DNA of 64,000 nucleotides from Streptomyces sp. DI166 (GCF_900091315.1 NZ_FLSP01000032.1:1-64000), one strand, 5' to 3'. Shown: positions 23,720 through 32,948, numbered from the stretch's first letter. Translations and numbers: made by a program. Notes: generated by a model from the letters alone, not told the origin.

Positions 23720-23734
23720 CTACCTTCACGGTAG
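23720..23734. promoter_or_regulatory. Small inverted repeat in the divergent XRE/DUF6415 promoter
   Basis: CTACC-TTCAC-GGTAG lies 76 nt before the XRE start and 55 nt before the 38-codon gene. Its position between divergent genes fits an operator, but the arms are only 5 bp. Confidence 0.3.
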
Positions 23735-23809
23735 GAAGCGACCATCACGGCCTGAAGTGACCACCGGTACAGGTAAGGCAGTGGCAGGCCACGGGGATTG
23801 GGTGGATTC

Positions 23810-24841
23810 ATGCCCTCGAACTCACGCGAAACCCTGCCCTGCAGTCGGGGTTCGGCGTCACGGCCCCGTGTCGGGGTCATCACCGGGTACGTATTCCGGA
23901 TCATTCGGGAACAGCTCGGCTGCACACAGGAGTCCGCCGCCGAACGGCTCGCCGTGTCGCCGGACACGGTCGCGGGCTGGGAGTCCGGCAGGCGGCCCCT
24001 CACGGCAATCCCCGTCGGACAGATGCTCGCGCTGCGGCACCGGCTGATGCAGATGGGGACCGCTCCGAAGCTGCTTCAGGCGCTGGAGCGCGCCATGGAG
24101 GCAGACGTGCTCCTGGCCAGTGCCCTGGACGACGAAACGCCCGTGGACCAGAGCCCTCTGGGCGCCTGGGTCATGCAGCGGGACCTGATCGAGGTGCTGG
24201 CCTGGCCGCTCAACGGCGTGCCCCCGCAGCCCGTACGTGCGTTGCCCGCACCGCCCCTGCCCCGCCGCGGCCCAGTTCCGTCGGCCCCCACGCTCACCGC
24301 GTCCGACCTGCGCCGATTCTTCGAGCGGATGCGGGACGCGGCAGAACAAGCCCCCCACGAAGACCAGTTCCTGTTACGCCGTCAAGCCCTGTATCTGTCC
24401 GGCTACGACGACCAGTCAGACACTGCGGACTGGCTGGCCCACCAGCAGGCCACAGAACGACCGAGAAACCGGCTGATGGACTGGCTCAATTCGCGATCCG
24501 TGGCGGCCGTGGCTGCCCGGCAGGGCGACCGGGACCGGATGAACCACTTCATCGACACCGCGCTCGTCGACGACGAGGCCGGTGAGGCAGCGAACTTGAA
24601 CTACTGGGCGTACTGGGTCGGCGAGAACGCTCACCTCGAACTGTCCGACGGCTTCCTCGCTTCCCGTAGGCCTGGGCCTTGGCCCGGGGACAGGCTGCTC
24701 CTGCACCTGGCCCACGGTCTCGCGCCCGAGCACGGGTACGTGGACCTGAACATCCACTCCCTGTGGTCTTTGCTCGCCGTCCGCCCCACCTTCTCAAGTC
24801 CCGTGCTGTCGGCCGGGCCCTACGCGATCGGCTTCCCGTGA
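23810..24841 (+). CDS. XRE-type regulator with a TTA codon and disrupted C-terminus
   Basis: As read, a 343-residue protein. Residues 20-60 are a helix-turn-helix of the XRE type ([20 protein letters not shown], then [13 protein letters not shown]), followed by a helical sensor-like region of the kind found in Streptomyces regulators lacking enzymatic motifs. Leu189 is encoded by TTA (24374-24376), so translation should depend on the bldA tRNA. The last 22 residues read as an out-of-family tail (see the next feature). It is divergent from the DUF6415-like gene and 94 nt before the HD gene. ATG 23810 is used; TTG 23798 is an alternative. Confidence 0.75.
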   Translation: MPSNSRETLPCSRGSASRPRVGVITGYVFRIIREQLGCTQESAAERLAVSPDTVAGWESGRRPLTAIPVGQMLALRHRLMQMGTAPKLLQALERAMEADVLLASALDDETPVDQSPLGAWVMQRDLIEVLAWPLNGVPPQPVRALPAPPLPRRGPVPSAPTLTASDLRRFFERMRDAAEQAPHEDQFLLRRQALYLSGYDDQSDTADWLAHQQATERPRNRLMDWLNSRSVAAVAARQGDRDRMNHFIDTALVDDEAGEAANLNYWAYWVGENAHLELSDGFLASRRPGPWPGDRLLLHLAHGLAPEHGYVDLNIHSLWSLLAVRPTFSSPVLSAGPYAIGFP

Positions 24842-24923
24842 TGTTGGATAGCCCGGGGCTGTTACTCGTGCTCGCCGTGAGTTGGGCAGCATCACCTACG
24901 CGATCCGCCTTGCCGAGGCGTGA
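24781..24923 (+). pseudogene. Displaced C-terminal coding remnant of the XRE gene (two frame changes)
   Basis: After SLLAVRP the annotated frame ends in an unrelated tail. The next frame reads [18 protein letters not shown] and continues to DSPGLL. The third frame then reads TRARRELGSITYAIRLAEA and stops at 24921-24923, only 12 nt before the HD gene. Joining the three pieces needs one added base near the C run at 24784-24787 and one near 24862, and gives a coherent helical C-terminus. Either the gene is truncated or the assembly lost two bases. Confidence 0.55.
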
Positions 24924-24935
24924 GAGGAGACCGGC

Positions 24936-25514
24936 GTGACCGAGGGCCTGGACCAGGTGGCGCGATTCCTGTTCGAAGCGGGGACGCTGAAGCAGTCGAA
25001 GCGGACCGGGTGGTGGATGGCCGGTGTGCGCGACCCGGAGAGCGTCGCCGAGCACTCCTGGCGGACCTCGCTGATCGCGTCCGTGATCGCCAAGCTGGAG
25101 GGCGCCGATCCAGCACGCGCGGCGTTCCTGGCGGTGTGGCACGACTCGCAGGAGACGCGCACCGGCGACATCAACCACCTCGCGAAGAAGTACGCCGACG
25201 AGCCTGATCCACAGGCCGTCACTACGGACCAGGTCTCGGGCATGCCGGAGGTACTCGCCTCGACGGTGCGGGACCTGGTCGCGGAGTACGAGGCAAGGGA
25301 ATCGGCCGAGGCGATCTGCGCGCGGGACGCCGACAAGCTGGAGTGCATGCTCCAGGGCATCGAGTACAAGGCGCAGGGCTACGAGCTCGCACAGCGGTGG
25401 ATCGACAACAGCCGCGGCCGTCTGGTGACGAAGACGGCGAACGCGCTCGCCGACCAGTTGCTGGCCACGCACCCGCTGGACTGGCTGCGCAGCACGCTCG
25501 GCGAACAGCGCTGA
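24936..25514 (+). CDS. HD-domain phosphohydrolase (YfbR-like)
   Basis: A 192-residue HD-superfamily hydrolase. Metal ligands are His in ESVAEHSWRTS near residue 35, the His-Asp pair in AVWHDSQETRTGDI near residue 70, and the late Asp in ARDADKLECM near residue 130. Small members of this group dephosphorylate deoxynucleoside 5'-monophosphates. GTG 24936 has GAGGAGA upstream. It begins 12 nt after the displaced end of the XRE frame, so the two are probably one operon. Why an HD nucleotidase accompanies this locus is unknown. Confidence 0.82.
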   Translation: MTEGLDQVARFLFEAGTLKQSKRTGWWMAGVRDPESVAEHSWRTSLIASVIAKLEGADPARAAFLAVWHDSQETRTGDINHLAKKYADEPDPQAVTTDQVSGMPEVLASTVRDLVAEYEARESAEAICARDADKLECMLQGIEYKAQGYELAQRWIDNSRGRLVTKTANALADQLLATHPLDWLRSTLGEQR

Positions 25515-25688
25515 ACCTGCCCCCCGGTCTGGGGAGCGGGCGTTCGGCGAACGGGCATGGTGCAGTCGGGTGTTGGCCGCCAGCAAGGTTGTTGCCGCCG
25601 GTGCGGTGGCGAAGGCGGTTCGTCCTCGCCATCGCCGCATGCCCGTCACCGTAGGGCGGGCGGGTGACGGGCGGGAGACCGCAGGGCG

Positions 25689-26528
25689 TCAACTCGCGTC
25701 GAGATCGCGGTGGATGACCTTGGCGACGCCCTGGATGGTGGTGATGCCGTAGTTCATCGTGCTGTTGCCGTGGGTCAGCACGGTCATCACGTAGTCGTGC
25801 CCGCCGCCCTTGAAGGTGCCGACGCTGTGCACCCGCCAGCCGTTGGTGGCCCGCTGCAGCCAGCCGTTCTTGACGTGCACGAGGACGTCGGAGGGCGCGC
25901 CGTAGGGGGTTCCCCAGCGCTGGGAGGAGACCACCTTGCCCATCAGCTGGCGCACGTACTTGCGGGAGGCGTCGGTGAGCACCGTGTTCTTCTCGATGAG
26001 CAGCTTCATCAGCTTCTGCTCGTCGGTGACGGTGATCTGGGTCAGGCCCCAGTAGCCGTTGGCACCCGGCTTGGTCTGGGTCATACCGGCCGCGGTGAGG
26101 AACTTCTTCACCTTGGTGACGCCGAGCTGGTTCCACAGGGTGGTGGTCGAGGCGTTGTCCGACTTGGTGATCATGGCCGTGGCGAGGGACTTCTCCCGGC
26201 TGGTGAGGGAGCGTCCGGTCTTCTGCGCGTCCCACAGCAGGGTGGCGAGGACGGTGACCTTGACCACGCTGGCCGAGTCGTAGGCGGTCGAGGCGCGCAG
26301 GGTGCACGTGGTCCTGGTGGACCGGTCGTAGAGACCGACCGCGATGGTGCCCTTGCGGTTGGCGAGCGCGGCGGTGATGTCCTTCTTCAGCTTCGTGGCG
26401 AGTCCGGCGTTGGCGGACGTGCAGCTGACGGTGGGTGTCGCGGCGCTCGCGGGGGTGACCGCGGCCACGGAGGCGAGCAGCACGCCGCCCGCGACCCATC
26501 GGGCCCGTCTGGATATGCGGTGAGTCAT
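25689..26528 (-). CDS. Secreted serine beta-lactamase-like protein
   Basis: A 279-residue exported protein of the class A beta-lactamase / penicillin-recognising fold. The signal peptide (RRARWVAGGVLLASVAAVTP) is cleaved near ASA-ATP. The active-site SxxK appears as SASVVKVTVLATLL, SDN as TKSDNASTTTLW, and the KTG-like triad as HVKNGW. There is no obvious class A Glu166 loop signature, so it may be a peptidoglycan-directed hydrolase rather than a resistance enzyme. ATG 26528 is preferred; the longer frame to 26612 adds residues before the signal. Divergent from the endonuclease gene with 224 nt between. Confidence 0.83.
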   Translation of the reverse strand: MTHRISRRARWVAGGVLLASVAAVTPASAATPTVSCTSANAGLATKLKKDITAALANRKGTIAVGLYDRSTRTTCTLRASTAYDSASVVKVTVLATLLWDAQKTGRSLTSREKSLATAMITKSDNASTTTLWNQLGVTKVKKFLTAAGMTQTKPGANGYWGLTQITVTDEQKLMKLLIEKNTVLTDASRKYVRQLMGKVVSSQRWGTPYGAPSDVLVHVKNGWLQRATNGWRVHSVGTFKGGGHDYVMTVLTHGNSTMNYGITTIQGVAKVIHRDLDAS

Positions 26529-26752
26529 GCCCGGTTGACCCGCGGACGCCGGAAGCGGTTGTAGGCGTTGGGGAAGGGTTGTACAAGCCGTTATCGCGGC
26601 GTGCCGTTTCACGTGTCAACTCGCGGGGACAACACCCGATTTGCCGTTTCCGGTCACTCAATCGACACGCGATGTCCATTTACAGCCCCTCATGTGCATG
26701 TCACGCTCACTGGTGCCGCCTTCAATCAACCCGCGTAGATGGGACTCCCCAC

Positions 26753-27553
26753 ATGCTGGCGACACGCATACCCCGCTTCCGGCCGGTGGCCCTCACCACC
26801 GCCGCCGTCCTGGTCGCACTGAGCGCCCCCGCCCTCACCGCGACCCCCGCCGCGGCGACCACGACCGCCTACGACAGCACGTACTACAAGAACGCGATCG
26901 GCAAGTCCGGTACGAGCCTGAAGAGCGCCCTGCACACCATCATCAAGTCCCAGACCAAGCTGTCCTACTCGGCCGTCTGGGAGGCGCTGAAGGTCACCGA
27001 CCAGGACCCGAACAACAGCAGCAACGTCAAGCTGCTCTACTCGGGCATCTCCCGCAGCAAGTCGCTCAACGGCGGTGACGTGGGCGACTGGAACCGGGAG
27101 CACGTCTGGGCGCAGTCCCACGGCGGCTTCGGCACCTCCGCCGGTCCCGGCACCGACCTGCACCATCTGCGCCCCGAGGACGTCCAGGTCAACAGCACCC
27201 GCGGCAACAAGGACTTCGACAACGGCGGCAGCAGCTTCACCAACTCCGGCGGCAGCCTGACCGACTCCAACTCCTTCGAGCCCCGCGACGCCGTCAAGGG
27301 CGACGTGGCCCGCATGATCCTCTACATGGCCGTCCGCTACGAGGGCGAGGACGGCTGGCCCGACCTGGAGCCCAACGACTCCATCAACGGCAGCGTCCCG
27401 TACCACGGCCGCCTCTCGGTCCTGAAGCAGTGGAACGACGAGGACCCGCCGGACGCCTTCGAGGAGCGCCGCAACAACGTCATCTACACCAACTACCAAG
27501 GAAACCGGAACCCGTTCATCGACCACCCGGAGTGGGTCGAGGCGATCTGGTAA
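26753..27553 (+). CDS. Secreted endonuclease I family nuclease (His-Me finger)
   Basis: A 266-residue extracellular nuclease. A signal peptide ends near AAA-TTT (about residue 36). The beta-beta-alpha metal motif is WNREHVWAQSHGG with catalytic His117, followed by TDLHHLRPEDVQVNSTRGNK, the conserved metal/phosphate-binding part of EndA-type endonuclease I. It would degrade extracellular DNA for nutrition or during colony lysis. The start at ATG 26753 gives a standard signal. A strong terminator follows. Transcribed alone. Confidence 0.9.
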   Translation: MLATRIPRFRPVALTTAAVLVALSAPALTATPAAATTTAYDSTYYKNAIGKSGTSLKSALHTIIKSQTKLSYSAVWEALKVTDQDPNNSSNVKLLYSGISRSKSLNGGDVGDWNREHVWAQSHGGFGTSAGPGTDLHHLRPEDVQVNSTRGNKDFDNGGSSFTNSGGSLTDSNSFEPRDAVKGDVARMILYMAVRYEGEDGWPDLEPNDSINGSVPYHGRLSVLKQWNDEDPPDAFEERRNNVIYTNYQGNRNPFIDHPEWVEAIW

Positions 27554-27576
27554 CCCACCCGCCCCCCCCCACGGGC

Positions 27577-27617
27577 GGCCTCGTATCAGGGCTCCCCAGT
27601 GACCCTGATACGAGGCC
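27577..27617 (+). terminator. Terminator of the endonuclease gene
   Basis: A 15-bp perfect stem GGCCTCGTATCAGGG / CCCTGATACGAGGCC with an 11-nt loop, starting 24 nt after the stop codon. It is one of the most stable hairpins in the window. Confidence 0.8.
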
Positions 27618-27718
27618 TGCGGACCCCCTGCCGCGCGACGGCAGGACGGCTCGGTTCCGACCGGTCCGACGGAGAGTCTCACCCGCCCCTGCTGTGCTTT
27701 CCACGTGCGGTTATTGCA

Positions 27719-27724
27719 GATAAT
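27719..27724 (+). promoter_or_regulatory. -10 element of a leaderless regulator transcript
   Basis: GATAAT lies 7 nt before ATG 27732, and no ribosome site precedes that ATG, matching the leaderless geometry seen at 6426. Confidence 0.5.
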
Positions 27725-27731
27725 GCGACCC

Positions 27732-28718
27732 ATGCGACTCACCACTGGCGACCGTGCCGCACTGAAGAAGGTGCTTCAGGAGCGGCGTGCCGCGATCGAT
27801 CCCGCGAGCAAGGGGTTTCCGCGGCGGGCCGGCGGGCCCGGAAGACGGGCCGCCGGGTTGAGCCAGGAGCAGATGGACGATCTGCTGGCCCGCGCCCGGG
27901 GCACGTACAACAGGTTCGAGAACGGCCAACTGCGGCGTCCGCCCGCCGATTTCCTCACCGCCGTCGCGAAGAGCCTGGAGCTGAGCGAGCAGGAGTGGAT
28001 GTTCCTGTGGCAGCTCACCCGCAGGGAGAACCCGCCCCGCGCGCTGCACGAGCCCTCCGCAACGGCGCTGTCGGGGATGTGGCAGGAGTTGCTCGACCGG
28101 GTCGACGGGGTGATCGCGTACGTGAACGACACCGAGTTCGACATCGTCGCGCACAGCGAGGACTTCCGGCTGTTCTTCCCGCCCGGACGCGCACCGTCCA
28201 ACGTGATGCGCGGACTGCTGCTGGACCCCGAGATACGCACCAGGACGCTGCAGGAGTGGGAGACCGCCTGGGCCCCGGCGGTCATGCCGTTCCTCAAGCA
28301 GGCCGTGCAGTTGCGGCCGGGCAACGCCGGGCTCGCCGCACTGGAACGCGATGTCCTCGCCGATCCGGTGGCCGGTCCCCTCTACCGCGCCTCCGCCTCG
28401 GTGCCCCTCCCCCACACCGACGGCTCGGAACTGCCCGTCAACCACGCCGTGCACGGCCGCGGTTGGCTGGTCACCTGCCTCGCCGAGCCCCTGGTCGCCC
28501 CCGGGGCCAAGATCAACCTCAGCTTCTACCGGGCCGATCCCGGCGCCGGCTCCTCGTGCGCAGGTGCTTCGTGCGTCGGCGCGAACAGCCGCAGCACAGC
28601 GGGGAGTACGACGACGGAGGGCCCCGGCGCGGCCAGCGCCTTGGCCAGGTCCGCCGCCAGCGCCTCCGGGCTGGTGCGCACCCCGGGCACGCCGAAGGAC
28701 TCGGCCAGCGCCACATAG
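27732..28718 (+). CDS. XRE/MmyB-like transcriptional regulator with antisense-overlapping tail
   Basis: A 328-residue protein: N-terminal XRE helix-turn-helix (GLSQEQMDDLLARARGTYNRF, residues 45-70) and a MmyB-like ligand-binding domain (LLDRVDGVIAYVNDTEFDIV, then PSNVMRGLLLDPEIR). These are common actinobacterial regulators with unknown ligands. Family-like sequence stops near LSFYRADPG; the last 64 codons are low-complexity Ala/Ser/Thr and run antisense through the 3' end of the TPP-enzyme gene (28526-28718). ATG 27732 is chosen for the -10 spacing; GTG 27705 and ATG 27723 are upstream alternatives. Confidence 0.8.
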   Translation: MRLTTGDRAALKKVLQERRAAIDPASKGFPRRAGGPGRRAAGLSQEQMDDLLARARGTYNRFENGQLRRPPADFLTAVAKSLELSEQEWMFLWQLTRRENPPRALHEPSATALSGMWQELLDRVDGVIAYVNDTEFDIVAHSEDFRLFFPPGRAPSNVMRGLLLDPEIRTRTLQEWETAWAPAVMPFLKQAVQLRPGNAGLAALERDVLADPVAGPLYRASASVPLPHTDGSELPVNHAVHGRGWLVTCLAEPLVAPGAKINLSFYRADPGAGSSCAGASCVGANSRSTAGSTTTEGPGAASALARSAASASGLVRTPGTPKDSASAT

Positions 28719-30247
28719 TCCGGGCGGGTCAGCTCGGTGCCCGTGGTCCGGCCGAAGGCGTCCGTCATGTACTCGCGCAGGACGCCGTAGCCGCCGTCGT
28801 CGACGATCAGCCAGGTGACGTCCAGGTCGTACTGGCGGGCCGTGGCCAGCTCCGCGACCGAGTACAGCGCGCCGCCGTCCCCGGAGACCGCCAGCACCGG
28901 GCGCGTCGGGTCGGCGACCGCCGCGCCGAGCGCCGCCGGGAAGCCGTAGCCGAGGCCGCCCGCGCCCTGCGCGGAGTGCATACGGTTGGGGCCCTTGGCG
29001 TCGAAGGCGGACCAGGCCCAGTACGCGAGGATCGTCATGTCCCAGAAGGACGGCGCGTCGGCGGGCAGCGCCTTGCGGACGGCCGCCAACACCTGCTGCT
29101 CCAGCGTGAGTTCCTGCGCCGCGATCCGCGCGGCGACCTTGGCCAGCAGCTCCCGCACCCGCTCCGGCGCGGTGTCGTCGGTCCGCTCGGACACCGTCTC
29201 CAGCAGCGCCTGCAGGGCGAGCCGGGCGTCGGCGTGGATGCCGAGGGCGGGGTGGTTGGACTCCAGCTTGCCGAGGTCCGCCTCGATCTGGATCACCCGG
29301 CCGCGCGGGGTGAACGTGTGGTAGTTCGAGGAGAGTTCGCCCAGTCCCGAGCCGACCACCAGCAGCACGTCCGCGTCCTGAAGGAAGTCGGTGGTGTGCC
29401 GGTCCTCGATCCAGGACTGGAGGGAGAGGGGGTGCTTCCAGGGGAAGGCCCCCTTGCCGCCGGGGGTCGTGACGACCGGCGCCTTCAGCCGCTCGGCGAG
29501 CTGCTTCAGCTTGCCGCTCGCGTCGGCGCGTACGACACCGCCGCCCGCGATGATCGCCGGGCGCTCGGCGCGGGAGAGCAGGTCGGCGGCGACGGCGGTC
29601 AGTTCGGGCCGGGGCGGCAGTTCCTCGGGGAAGGCGTCCACGCCGGTCACCACCGGCAGGGTGGTCTCGGCGTTCAGCACGTCCTGTGGGATCTCCACCC
29701 ACACCGGGCCGTGCGGGGCGGTCAGCGCCGACTTCCAGGCCGCCGCGATCGCGGACGGGATCTGCGACTGGCTGCGCACGGTGTGCACGGACTTCACCAC
29801 GCCGCGGAACGAGGCCGCCTGGTCGGGCAGTTCGTGCAGATAGCCGTGGCGCCCGCCGCCCAGGCCCGCGGTCGGGACCTGGCTGCAGATGGCCAGCACC
29901 GGCGCGGAGGCGGCCGCCGCCTCCTGGAGCGCGGGCAGCGAGGTCAGCGCGCCGGGGCCGGTGGACAGCAGCAGCGGGGCGGCCTCGCCGGTGATCCTGC
30001 CGTAGGCGTCCGCCGCGAAACCGGCGTTGTTCTCCACGCGCAGGCCGACATAGCGCAGATCGCTGCGGCCCACCGCGTCGAACAGGCCGAGCGCGTGCTG
30101 GCCGGGCAGCCCGAACACGGTCGTCGCGCCGAGCCCGGCCAGCGTCTCCACGACCAGGTCCCCGCCGGTGCGCCCGGGCGGCGGATTGAGCGCCGCCTCC
30201 GTCTGGGCGGCGGTGGGGCGGAGCACCAGGTCGTGGTCGTGGGTCAC
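28526..30247 (-). CDS. Thiamine-diphosphate enzyme, acetolactate-synthase-like; possible 2-ketoarginine decarboxylase
   Basis: A 573-residue ThDP enzyme. The N-terminal Pyr domain has [18 protein letters not shown] and the conserved Glu in [18 protein letters not shown]; a central domain follows; the PP domain carries the Mg/ThDP motif [12 protein letters not shown] ending in DDGGYG. GTG 30247 overlaps the upstream amidinohydrolase stop (GTGA), so the two are coupled. The AruI/GbuA pair of bacterial arginine catabolism is a ThDP 2-ketoarginine decarboxylase with guanidinobutyrase, which fits; CeaS/Pah of clavam synthesis is a similar pairing. Function is inferred. Confidence 0.82.
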   Translation of the reverse strand: MTHDHDLVLRPTAAQTEAALNPPPGRTGGDLVVETLAGLGATTVFGLPGQHALGLFDAVGRSDLRYVGLRVENNAGFAADAYGRITGEAAPLLLSTGPGALTSLPALQEAAAASAPVLAICSQVPTAGLGGGRHGYLHELPDQAASFRGVVKSVHTVRSQSQIPSAIAAAWKSALTAPHGPVWVEIPQDVLNAETTLPVVTGVDAFPEELPPRPELTAVAADLLSRAERPAIIAGGGVVRADASGKLKQLAERLKAPVVTTPGGKGAFPWKHPLSLQSWIEDRHTTDFLQDADVLLVVGSGLGELSSNYHTFTPRGRVIQIEADLGKLESNHPALGIHADARLALQALLETVSERTDDTAPERVRELLAKVAARIAAQELTLEQQVLAAVRKALPADAPSFWDMTILAYWAWSAFDAKGPNRMHSAQGAGGLGYGFPAALGAAVADPTRPVLAVSGDGGALYSVAELATARQYDLDVTWLIVDDGGYGVLREYMTDAFGRTTGTELTRPDYVALAESFGVPGVRTSPEALAADLAKALAAPGPSVVVLPAVLRLFAPTHEAPAHEEPAPGSAR

Positions 30248-31212
30248 TTCGCGCGTGCCTCTGCAATCTGGCGGGACATGATCGTGGTCAGCTCGTACGC
30301 CGTGTGGGAGGCGGCGACCGAGGTGATCTCCGCGTGATCGTACGCGGGCGCGACCTCGACGACGTCCGCCGAGACCAGGTTGCAGGAGGCGAGTCCGCGC
30401 AGGATCTCCAGCAGCTCGCGGGAGGTCATACCGCCCGCCTCGGGCGTGCCGGTGCCGGGGGCGTGCGCCGGGTCCAGGCAGTCGATGTCGATGGAGATGT
30501 ACAGCGGGCGGTCGCCGATGCGCTGGCGCAGCTGGTCGGCGACCTCGTCGGCGCCGCGGCGGTAGATGTCCGCGGAGGTGACGATGCCGAAGCCCATCTT
30601 CTCGTCGTCGGTGAGGTCCTGCTTGCCGTAGAGGGGGCCGCGGGTGCCGACGTGGGAGAGGGCGGAGGTGTCGAGGATGCCCTCCTCCACGGCACGGCGG
30701 AACGGGGTGCCATGGGTGTACTCGGCTCCGAAGTAGGTGTCCCAGGTGTCCAGGTGGGCGTCGAAGTGGAGCAGGGCGACCGGGCCGTGCTTCTTGGCGA
30801 CGCTGCGCAGCAGGGGCAGGGCGATGGTGTGGTCGCCGCCGAGGGTCATCAGGCGCGCGCCCGTACCGAGCAGCTCGTCGGCGGCGGCTTCGACGGTCTC
30901 CACGGCCTCGTTGATGTTGAACGGGTTCACCGCGATGTCGCCGCCGTCGGCGACCTGCGCGAGGGCGAAGGGGGAGGCGTCCTGCGCGGGGTTGTAGGGG
31001 CGCAGCAGACGGGAGGCCTCACGGATGGCGTTGCCGCCGAAGCGGGCGCCGGGGCGGTAGGAGACACCGGAGTCGAAGGGCACGCCCACGACGGCGACGT
31101 CGGCGCGGCCGACCTCGTCGAGGCGGGGCAGCCGGGCGAAGGTGGCCGGGCCGGCGTACCGGGGGATGCGCGAGGAGTCGACGGGGCCGCGGGGCGTCTC
31201 GTTGCTGCTCAT
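30244..31212 (-). CDS. Agmatinase/guanidinobutyrase family amidinohydrolase
   Basis: A 322-residue manganese hydrolase of the arginase fold that removes urea from a guanidino compound. Metal-ligand motifs are [12 protein letters not shown] near residue 120, [12 protein letters not shown] near residue 145 and [24 protein letters not shown] near residue 230. It leads the operon with the ThDP enzyme, and a PucR regulator is divergent. The substrate is agmatine or 4-guanidinobutyrate; the neighbour favours the latter (inference). ATG 31212 start. Confidence 0.9.
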   Translation of the reverse strand: MSSNETPRGPVDSSRIPRYAGPATFARLPRLDEVGRADVAVVGVPFDSGVSYRPGARFGGNAIREASRLLRPYNPAQDASPFALAQVADGGDIAVNPFNINEAVETVEAAADELLGTGARLMTLGGDHTIALPLLRSVAKKHGPVALLHFDAHLDTWDTYFGAEYTHGTPFRRAVEEGILDTSALSHVGTRGPLYGKQDLTDDEKMGFGIVTSADIYRRGADEVADQLRQRIGDRPLYISIDIDCLDPAHAPGTGTPEAGGMTSRELLEILRGLASCNLVSADVVEVAPAYDHAEITSVAASHTAYELTTIMSRQIAEARAK

Positions 31213-31265
31213 GAGGTACTGCCTTCTTTCCTACGCTTTCGTCGCGTATATCCGTCTCAGTCTGC

Positions 31266-31277
31266 CGGTCCGGACCG
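31266..31277. promoter_or_regulatory. 12-bp perfect palindrome between amidinohydrolase and PucR genes
   Basis: CGGTCCGGACCG is perfectly self-complementary and sits 54 nt before the amidinohydrolase start and 77 nt before the PucR start, a natural operator position for the divergent regulator. Confidence 0.45.
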
Positions 31278-31354
31278 ACCCTAAGCGGGCGGAAAGCGAC
31301 TGCGAAGTGTACATTTCATCCATTGCGGCGGTACGGAATGGAGGGAACGCACAT

Positions 31355-32935
31355 ATGCCCGACCCGTCCGTGCCACCCACCCCACCTGTCCCGCTCTCGG
31401 CGCTGCTGGCCCGGGACGACCTGGGCCTGCGCCCGATCGCGGCGGTGCCCGACCCGGCCGCCGTGCCGATCCACTGGGCGCACGCCTCGGAAATGACGGA
31501 CCCGTACCCGTACCTGCTGGGCGGCGAGCTGCTCCTCTCGGCGGGCGTCCACATCCCCTCCTCCGGCGACCCGGCCCCCTACTTCGACGCCTACGTCTCC
31601 CGGATCGTCGCGGCGGGCGGTGCCGCCCTGGGCTTCGGCCTGGCCCCGGTCCACGACACGGTGCCGCCGGCCCTGGTGGCGGCCTGCGAGACCCACGGTC
31701 TGCCCCTCCTGGAGGTCCCGCCCAGGACCACGTTCTCGGCGGTGGCCCGAGCGGTGTGGCAACTCATGGCCCAGGCCCGCCTCTCCGAACTCCGCCGCGT
31801 TACCGAGGCCCAACAGAGCCTCGCCACAGCGGCCTCCCGCCCGGACCCGGTCCCGTCGGTCCTACGGCAACTGTCGCAGCGGGTCGGGGGGTGGGCGGCG
31901 CTGTACGGGCCGGACGGCACCGAACTGTCAGCAGCGGGCCGCGGCCCGAGGCCGGAGGTGAGGAAGGCCCTGGCGGAACTGACGGGGGTGGTACGGCCTT
32001 CTGACAGAACTGCGGGCAGTCGTGCCGCTGGGGCGGCCCCCGCAACCAAAGAGGCGGCACCCCGCAAGCGCGGGCAAGCGAACCCCACCCCGCCCCCAGC
32101 CACCGGCGCCGCCGCACCGGCACCCGCCTCAGCCACCGACACAGTCGCCGGCACCCACCTCGCCGCATACGCCCTCGGCCCGACCCCCGGCTTCGTACTC
32201 GGAGTCGCGACCACCCACACCGACCAGGCCACCCACACCATCGCCTCGGTAGCCGCCGTCCTCCTAACCCTCCTCACCGGCGAACAACAGACCGGCACAG
32301 GCGCCGCCCGCACCTCCGCCCTGGTCCGCCTCCTCCTCGGCGCCGAACCAAAACACGTCGCCCCCCTCCTCGGCACCGGCCCCCACGTGGTCGTACACGC
32401 CCACCCCGACCCCCACACCACCCCCGACCCCCTCACCGCCTCCGCCCTCGGCACCGCCCTGGGCTCCCCCCTCGTCGACCTCGCCCAGGAGACGGACGTC
32501 GTCCGCGTCCTCGTCCCCGCCGACCGCGAGATCACCCCCCAGCCCGGCTGGACGCTGGGCGTCAGTGACCCGGCGCCCCCGGACCAGTGGCCCGCCGCCG
32601 ACACCCGCGCCGCCCGCGCCCTCGCCCACGCGAAAGCGACCCGCGCTCCCCTGGTCCGCCACGGCGCCCGCACCGGCCTCGCCCAGCTCGTACCCGACGA
32701 CGCGGCCGAGGCGTACGCCCGTACGCTCCTCCAACCGATCGCCGACACCCCCGCGCTGGTCGAGACGCTGCGCACCTGGCTGTCCCTGCACGGCAGTTGG
32801 GACCGCACCGCCGTGGCCCTCGCCGTGCACCGCAACACCGTCCGCCAGCGCATCACCCGCTGCGCCACCCTGCTCGGCACCGACCTCGACGACCCGGACG
32901 TCCGCATGGAACTCTGGTTCGCCCTACGGCAGTGA
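31355..32935 (+). CDS. PucR-family transcriptional regulator
   Basis: A 526-residue activator-type regulator. The N-terminal PucR ligand domain (residues 10-140) includes LGLRPIAA and a run like LAACETHGLPLLEVP. A Pro/Ala-rich linker with very biased composition occupies about residues 220-270. The C-terminal PucR helix-turn-helix (LRTWLSLHGSWDRTAVALAV, then HRNTVRQRI) is at residues 465-500. ATG 31355 has GGAGGGA upstream; longer frames run back into the divergent promoter. It probably controls the guanidino operon in response to nitrogen-rich metabolites. Confidence 0.88.
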   Translation: MPDPSVPPTPPVPLSALLARDDLGLRPIAAVPDPAAVPIHWAHASEMTDPYPYLLGGELLLSAGVHIPSSGDPAPYFDAYVSRIVAAGGAALGFGLAPVHDTVPPALVAACETHGLPLLEVPPRTTFSAVARAVWQLMAQARLSELRRVTEAQQSLATAASRPDPVPSVLRQLSQRVGGWAALYGPDGTELSAAGRGPRPEVRKALAELTGVVRPSDRTAGSRAAGAAPATKEAAPRKRGQANPTPPPATGAAAPAPASATDTVAGTHLAAYALGPTPGFVLGVATTHTDQATHTIASVAAVLLTLLTGEQQTGTGAARTSALVRLLLGAEPKHVAPLLGTGPHVVVHAHPDPHTTPDPLTASALGTALGSPLVDLAQETDVVRVLVPADREITPQPGWTLGVSDPAPPDQWPAADTRAARALAHAKATRAPLVRHGARTGLAQLVPDDAAEAYARTLLQPIADTPALVETLRTWLSLHGSWDRTAVALAVHRNTVRQRITRCATLLGTDLDDPDVRMELWFALRQ

Positions 32936-32948
32936 ACCCCCGCGGTGA

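Noticed and set aside
25689-26528. Antibiotic-resistance beta-lactamase
   Set aside because: SxxK, SDN and K-x-G are present, but the class A Glu166 loop is not recognisable, so resistance is not claimed.
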